Assembly: GCA_004431415.1 (NCBI GenBank) | Contig: QPMI01000464.1 | Span: 1 to 56,704, forward strand | DNA: 56,704 nt | Direction of reading: 5' to 3' | Source of the DNA: Cyanophora paradoxa | Taxonomy: Eukaryota > Glaucocystophyceae > Cyanophorales > Cyanophoraceae | Shown here: positions 52,456 through 56,704 of the stretch, one piece after another | Layout: each line of letters begins with the position of its first letter | Numbering within the stretch: position 1 is the stretch's first letter | Position numbers and translations under genes: made by a program | Notes under the pieces: generated by a model | What the model saw: the letters and a program-made list of their open reading frames with translations, nothing else | What the model was told of the DNA's origin: nothing | Databases searched by the model: none

Positions 52456-55400
52456 CTACTGAAACTTGTTTAAGCCTAACATACATTCGATAGTGTAGGC
52501 TGTCTCATTGTGTTGTATACCAGTTGTTACAATAGGAGGGTTAGCAAAGCTGCTGTTGAAATTAATAGTGAGGTTAAACCTATGGTCAGGATTTGCCCAA
52601 AGATAAGGAGTAGTGTAAACATACGTTCCTGCTTGGATTTTCCCATTAAAATATGCATTGAGTTGACTGGAAAGATCTGCTCTGTAATACATCGACTGAT
52701 GGTCGCATTATTTGAGGGTTCATAGCATAGAAATTTCTGCATAGGCTTTCCACGAACAAGTAAGGTTTTATCAAAGTAATTCTGCGAATTGTGGAAGAAC
52801 CATGTTTCTTCAAACATAGTCCTGCTGGTTCTACAATCTGACCTGATCCTACATACATTGTGTTGTGGCTCTGATTGTGGTGGCTGTGAAGGATCAAGGT
52901 TGGTCTATTGGTCAAATCATGTAGTTTCCTGAGAAAATGCAGGTTGTTATAGATATCTGTATTCCAATCATGAGTGTGTGCAAAATCTGTAATCTCTGCC
53001 TTAGTGTGGGTGTGACCAACATATGCAACATTTCCAAGATCTGTAATCTCTGCCTTGGTATGGGTGTGACCCACATATGCAACATTTCCGAGATCTAAGA
53101 TCTCAGATTTAACATGAGTGTGAGCGAAATTGTGATATCTGCTCTGTGTGGAAGTGTGCAAAATCTGTAATTTGTGATTTGGTGTGAGTGTGTGCAAAAT
53201 CTGTGATTTCTGCCTTTGTGGGTGTGTGATCTATTATTTAGATCAAGGAAACTACCCGAAATGCAACAGGATGCAGATTTGCAGCAGTGGGTTTATTTAT
53301 GAGATCATTATAATCTCCTGTGAAAGAGATGGTCTTTAGTCACCCCTTCCTACATAATCAGAAGGGAGATCAATCTTAATGGGGCATAATAGCTGGATCA
53401 TCAGTATCTCATACTCACCTCCTGATGAACCACAGGAAAGGTTTGATTGCTTTCAGTATGACAAAGAATTACATGCTGTTACTGTTCCATCAATAGTCCC
53501 ACCTGTGAGAGGGAGGTAATTGCCTGTAACACCAATACCTATCCTGCAATGATTGTATTTAGTTCTGTTTCATCTATGTAGTTCTGAGCTTGAAGGTAAT
53601 CCTCTGTGACTACTCTCGAAATGCTCTCATTGTGTATGTTTTTTGCAGCCATTCTTTGATTGGCTTCCAGAACCCCACCATAATCTGTTTTAATCCATGC
53701 AAGCTCTGCCCTTCCATAATTATCATTTGCAGTTCCCACTATGGAATGTAGGAATACTTATCTCGACTGAAAACTATCATTGGTCTTGAGCCATCTAAGC
53801 TGCTTACATCTGCTACATGAACCTGTATAGCAGAGTTGTAATTTTGGTAGGTTGCTGGGTCTGTTGGGACTCTGAATGTATCTGTGGAATGTCAGCCTCC
53901 ATGTAGCTTGACACAAAGATATTTGGTATGGTTGCTCCTGGTGGTGGTGGGGTTTCAAAGAGCCTGGTAATGTCCTATATGAAGTGGTCCTCTCATAGCT
54001 GAATTTGCAAGTGTCCCATTCACATGTACATAGTGTTCATTCAAAAATTCTTCAGGGACATTGCAAGTCTGGTAAAGAGAAACCCCAAGTTATCAAGAGG
54101 CTCTACCTTTGCAAATTCTGTTGGTCATGATCTCATCCCAAATATGTTCATGTTTGCTTGGTGGAACTCAGTAGGTATCCCATCAATTTCACCCCAATCA
54201 TGCCTGTGATCCTCTGGTGGATACTTTTGAGTTTGCCTAAGATCTCATCCCAATCATGATTGTGATCCTCTGGGGGATACTTTGCAGGTTTATTATAATT
54301 TGTTCATAATCAGGAAAGAACTCCCAGATCTCAGGTCGAAATCCATCTGGTAACAATTCCTCATGGGTTCATAAGGTTGCTCATAGTCAACAGCTGGTGG
54401 ATCATGACCATCAGGTAAATACTCCTCATCAGGTTCATAGTTCTGCTCATACTCAAACTCTTGTGGATCTAAGCCATCTGGTAGTATTCCTCCTCATTGG
54501 GTCAAATTGATCATATTCATATTCTTGTGGTCAAAACCATCTGGTAAATACTCTTCCTCATCTGGGACGAATTGATATTCATCAAGCTCTAATATATCGA
54601 CTTCAGGAGGTAAAATACTGCTCATCTATTTGCTTTCTTGGTTCAATTATAGGTTTATTGCGAACTTGCTCCCAACTAACAATATGCTGCCCAAAGGCTA
54701 CATCTTCAGTTGCTGTGTATTCTCTTCCAGGCTGTTTCTTTGGTGTTAAATCGGGAGGTCCATTTGGAAATGGAATAGGGAATGGGACTGTTGGTCCATT
54801 GGGACCATAATGCTCAATTATTTCCCTTAGAGTTTTCTCACTCACAAGTTTCTCCCCATTTGCATACACATTGCTGCCATGGATATTTCGCCATTGCCTG
54901 GTTCGAATTCCAAGGTCTTTCACATTGCTATACAAAGGCAAAAGGTGCCTATCCATTTCGACTAAATCAGGGTGTAAATGGATTGCTACTGGTTGACTGG
55001 GGCTACTGTTGATTGTAATTGATGGCTTTTTTGATGGACATCTTTGGAGTAAAAAACCCAAAAGGCTCATTCCTCGCAAAGTCATATGTAATATCCTTGG
55101 GGTATACATCATTTGTGTAGGAGACCTGATTTGTGTTGGCAATGGGACCCACTTGCAATACTTGGGGGACCTCAGCTTTTGCAGTGCTGCCCTCATTGTA
55201 AATTCGCAAAGCTGTGTTCTGTTTGCCCTGCTCATCTTGAACATTGAAAATCAATCGACCACTATCGAACCTGGAAGGTATATCTGGGTGAGTGCCACTG
55301 GTTTTTAGTTTCCTAGGTCTCCTTCTTGTTGCTTTGATCTCTGCCACTTGGTTTGCTTTCACATTACCCAAACTAAAAGCAACACTGACTCCTCTTTATC

Positions 55401-55580
55401 TGGATCGGTTTGATTCACAGATAAAGCATGCTCCCTTGATTGAGTCTTTGATGAATTATCAGAGCTGTGGTCAATTGAAACTGAACCCTTTACTTTAATA
55501 TTATCAAAGTTCACATGCTTGGTGCTGCTTGCATTATCATCTTGAATGGTTTCTAGATTTGGTGGGTAATTGAAGCTCAT
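52456..55580 (-). CDS. Very long fibre protein with acidic and His-Thr-His repeats (many frameshifts)
   Basis: The start is the ATG at 55580 (MSFNYPPNLETIQDD); the last stop is at 52456. Reading through frameshifts gives about 1,000 residues. Order: LIFNVQDEQGKQNTALRIYN and KDLGIRTRQWRNIHGSNVYA (a strand pattern typical of fibre heads), acidic repeats of the type EEEYLPDG and EYEYDQFDP (about 54600-54330), two KYPPEDHxHDWxEI units (about 54280-54190), YGRAELAWIKTDYGGV (about 53710), then HTHTKAEITD with LGNVAYVG repeats (about 53200-52960), a phage tail-fibre repeat. The C-terminus (HRFNLTINFNSSFANPPIVT) resembles an H-type lectin strand pair. It could be two adjacent genes. A receptor-binding role is inferred. 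Confidence 0.6.
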
Positions 55581-55621
55581 GGCTTTTACTATATGGATTT
55601 ATAAAATTCCTGATAAGTAAA

Positions 55622-56591
55622 AGATGCCCTCAAGGTCGTTTTAAGTCTTTCTGGCGGGGGTGCAAGGGGCATTATCATAACCAGGCTGCTAAAAGAAATC
55701 GAAAATCGAACTGGCAGGAGAATAATCGATCTTGTGGATCTTGTGAGTGGAACTTCCACTGGTGGGATCATTGCAATAGGTTTGAATATAAGGCATCCTG
55801 ATAAACCAGGTGAACCTAAACTGACAGCAAACGATTTACACAATATTTACCTAACTCAACTGCCCTTGATTTTCGCAAATCCTCGAAATATAATCGAAAA
55901 TGCCCTTTTTAATACAAAGTATGATGTGGGACCCTTGGAGACTGCAATCAATTCAGTTACTGGTGAATCACTAATACAGGATTCCCTAAAGGACATTGTG
56001 ATTACATCCTTTGATACTCAGAATATGAAACCAATATTTATCACAAATGACAACAATTACAACTTTATGCCTTGTAAGATTGCTGCTAGGGCTACTTCTG
56101 CTGCTCCTACATATTTTCACCTGTAAGCATTGTTGATTTCAATCGGGGAGTATATGTCTGTCTCATTGATGGTGCCATTTCGGGAAACAATAATCCCAGT
56201 GTGTGTGGTTACAGCCATGCAAAGAAGATTTACAGTGATGATGATGATATTATAGTAATAAGTATATCTTGTGGAGAGGTGGACCCACATTTAGAGTCTG
56301 ATTATGTGGGTTATGCTTATGAGACTGTCAACAGCTGGGGCATTCTCTCATGGATTGCCTCAACAGATGGAAGCCCATTGATTAACATGCTCATGGCTGC
56401 AAGTGAGTTTCTGCCCTTGATAAGATGGAGGAGTTGTTTACCCTACAACTATGATCAGGATTATGGGAGATACTATAGGCTATCAGTCCTCTTCCAATCA
56501 TATAGTAAGCTCCCTGGATGACACTTCTAAAATCCCAGATATGCTTTCTTTCACAGAAACATACATAGCAGCAAACAATGAATATGATTAA
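55622..56591 (+). CDS. Patatin-like phospholipase (frameshifted)
   Basis: The only plus-strand gene of the virus-like segment, divergent from the long fibre gene. It carries the oxyanion loop GGGARG (about 55655), the nucleophile elbow GTSTGG (about 55748; catalytic Ser), ATSAAPTYF (about 56095), and the IDGAISGNNNP dyad Asp (about 56167). These define the patatin family, which cleaves acyl chains from membrane lipids. The frame breaks near 56120, where CACCTG would need one more C, and again near 56410 and 56505; the last homologous segment (DDTSKIPDMLSFTETYI) ends at 56589-56591. The start is unclear: an ATG at 55622 is one frame off. In a virus-like setting it may help membrane entry or exit, but this is inference. 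Confidence 0.8.
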
Positions 56592-56704
56592 TAAGCTTTG
56601 CAGCATTCTAGTAGCAAACTATGAATTAAAGAACCCTACAAAGGCTTACATATTCATCCACTCTCACTACATCACCCCTTTGGATGCTAATTGGTATCAG
56701 CTTG

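Noticed and set aside
48223-56591. Programmed frameshifting in the fibre and lipase genes
   Set aside because: Too many shifts, at varied sites and in both directions, without a common slippery sequence. Indel errors or decay explain them better.

Overview
The window looks like nuclear DNA of a unicellular eukaryote, most likely a microalga or similar protist, joined on the right to a virus-like segment. The eukaryotic part (about 1-46.5 kb) is moderately to strongly GC-rich. Most of its genes are cut into short exons by GT-AG introns, many only about 48-80 nt long. It holds a histone H3, a SET-domain protein, PWWP and PHD proteins and a tyrosine-recombinase retrotransposon. I cannot name the species. 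Exon joins were read by eye, so outer gene limits are approximate unless a start and stop are named.

Left region (1-24 kb): small multi-exon genes, mostly of unknown function, on both strands. Two are paralogues placed about 13 kb apart in opposite orientation (931-3305 minus; 16709-19138 plus). They share a region that looks like an OB fold and a basic plus acidic C-terminal tail. The second copy carries frameshifts. A strongly divergent histone H3 (19619-20178) has a rewritten N-terminal tail and one extra residue in loop 1, which makes it a candidate centromeric H3. A gene with SUMO-interacting-type motifs and zinc fingers lies at 21.6-23.7 kb. A GC-rich tandem array (about 117-bp period) fills 4.65-5.64 kb.

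Middle (24-46.5 kb): a palindrome-rich non-coding stretch, a 32-bp tandem array, and an intronless zinc-ribbon gene of viral type. A chromatin-type cluster follows. A gene of about 7.3 kb (26755-34052, minus) joins internal tandem repeats, a class I methyltransferase-like domain and an AWS-SET-post-SET module. A divergently transcribed gene resembles class III aminotransferases. Two tandemly duplicated PWWP-PHD genes come next, then a DIRS/PAT-type retrotransposon with reverse transcriptase-RNase H and tyrosine recombinase, flanked by 61-bp identical direct repeats.

Right region (46.5-56.7 kb): composition drops sharply to AT-rich just after a hairpin with 28-bp perfect arms. This segment has compact genes, almost all on the minus strand: an S-adenosylmethionine decarboxylase, a zinc-ribbon protein of the DUF723 type, four modular fibre-like paralogues, a small phage-type protein, a very long fibre with His-Thr-His tail-fibre repeats, and a patatin-like lipase on the plus strand. 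It reads as an integrated DNA virus or phage-like element, or possibly an assembly join. Most of its long genes carry one-base frameshifts, often in short C or T runs, while SpeD and the small genes are intact.
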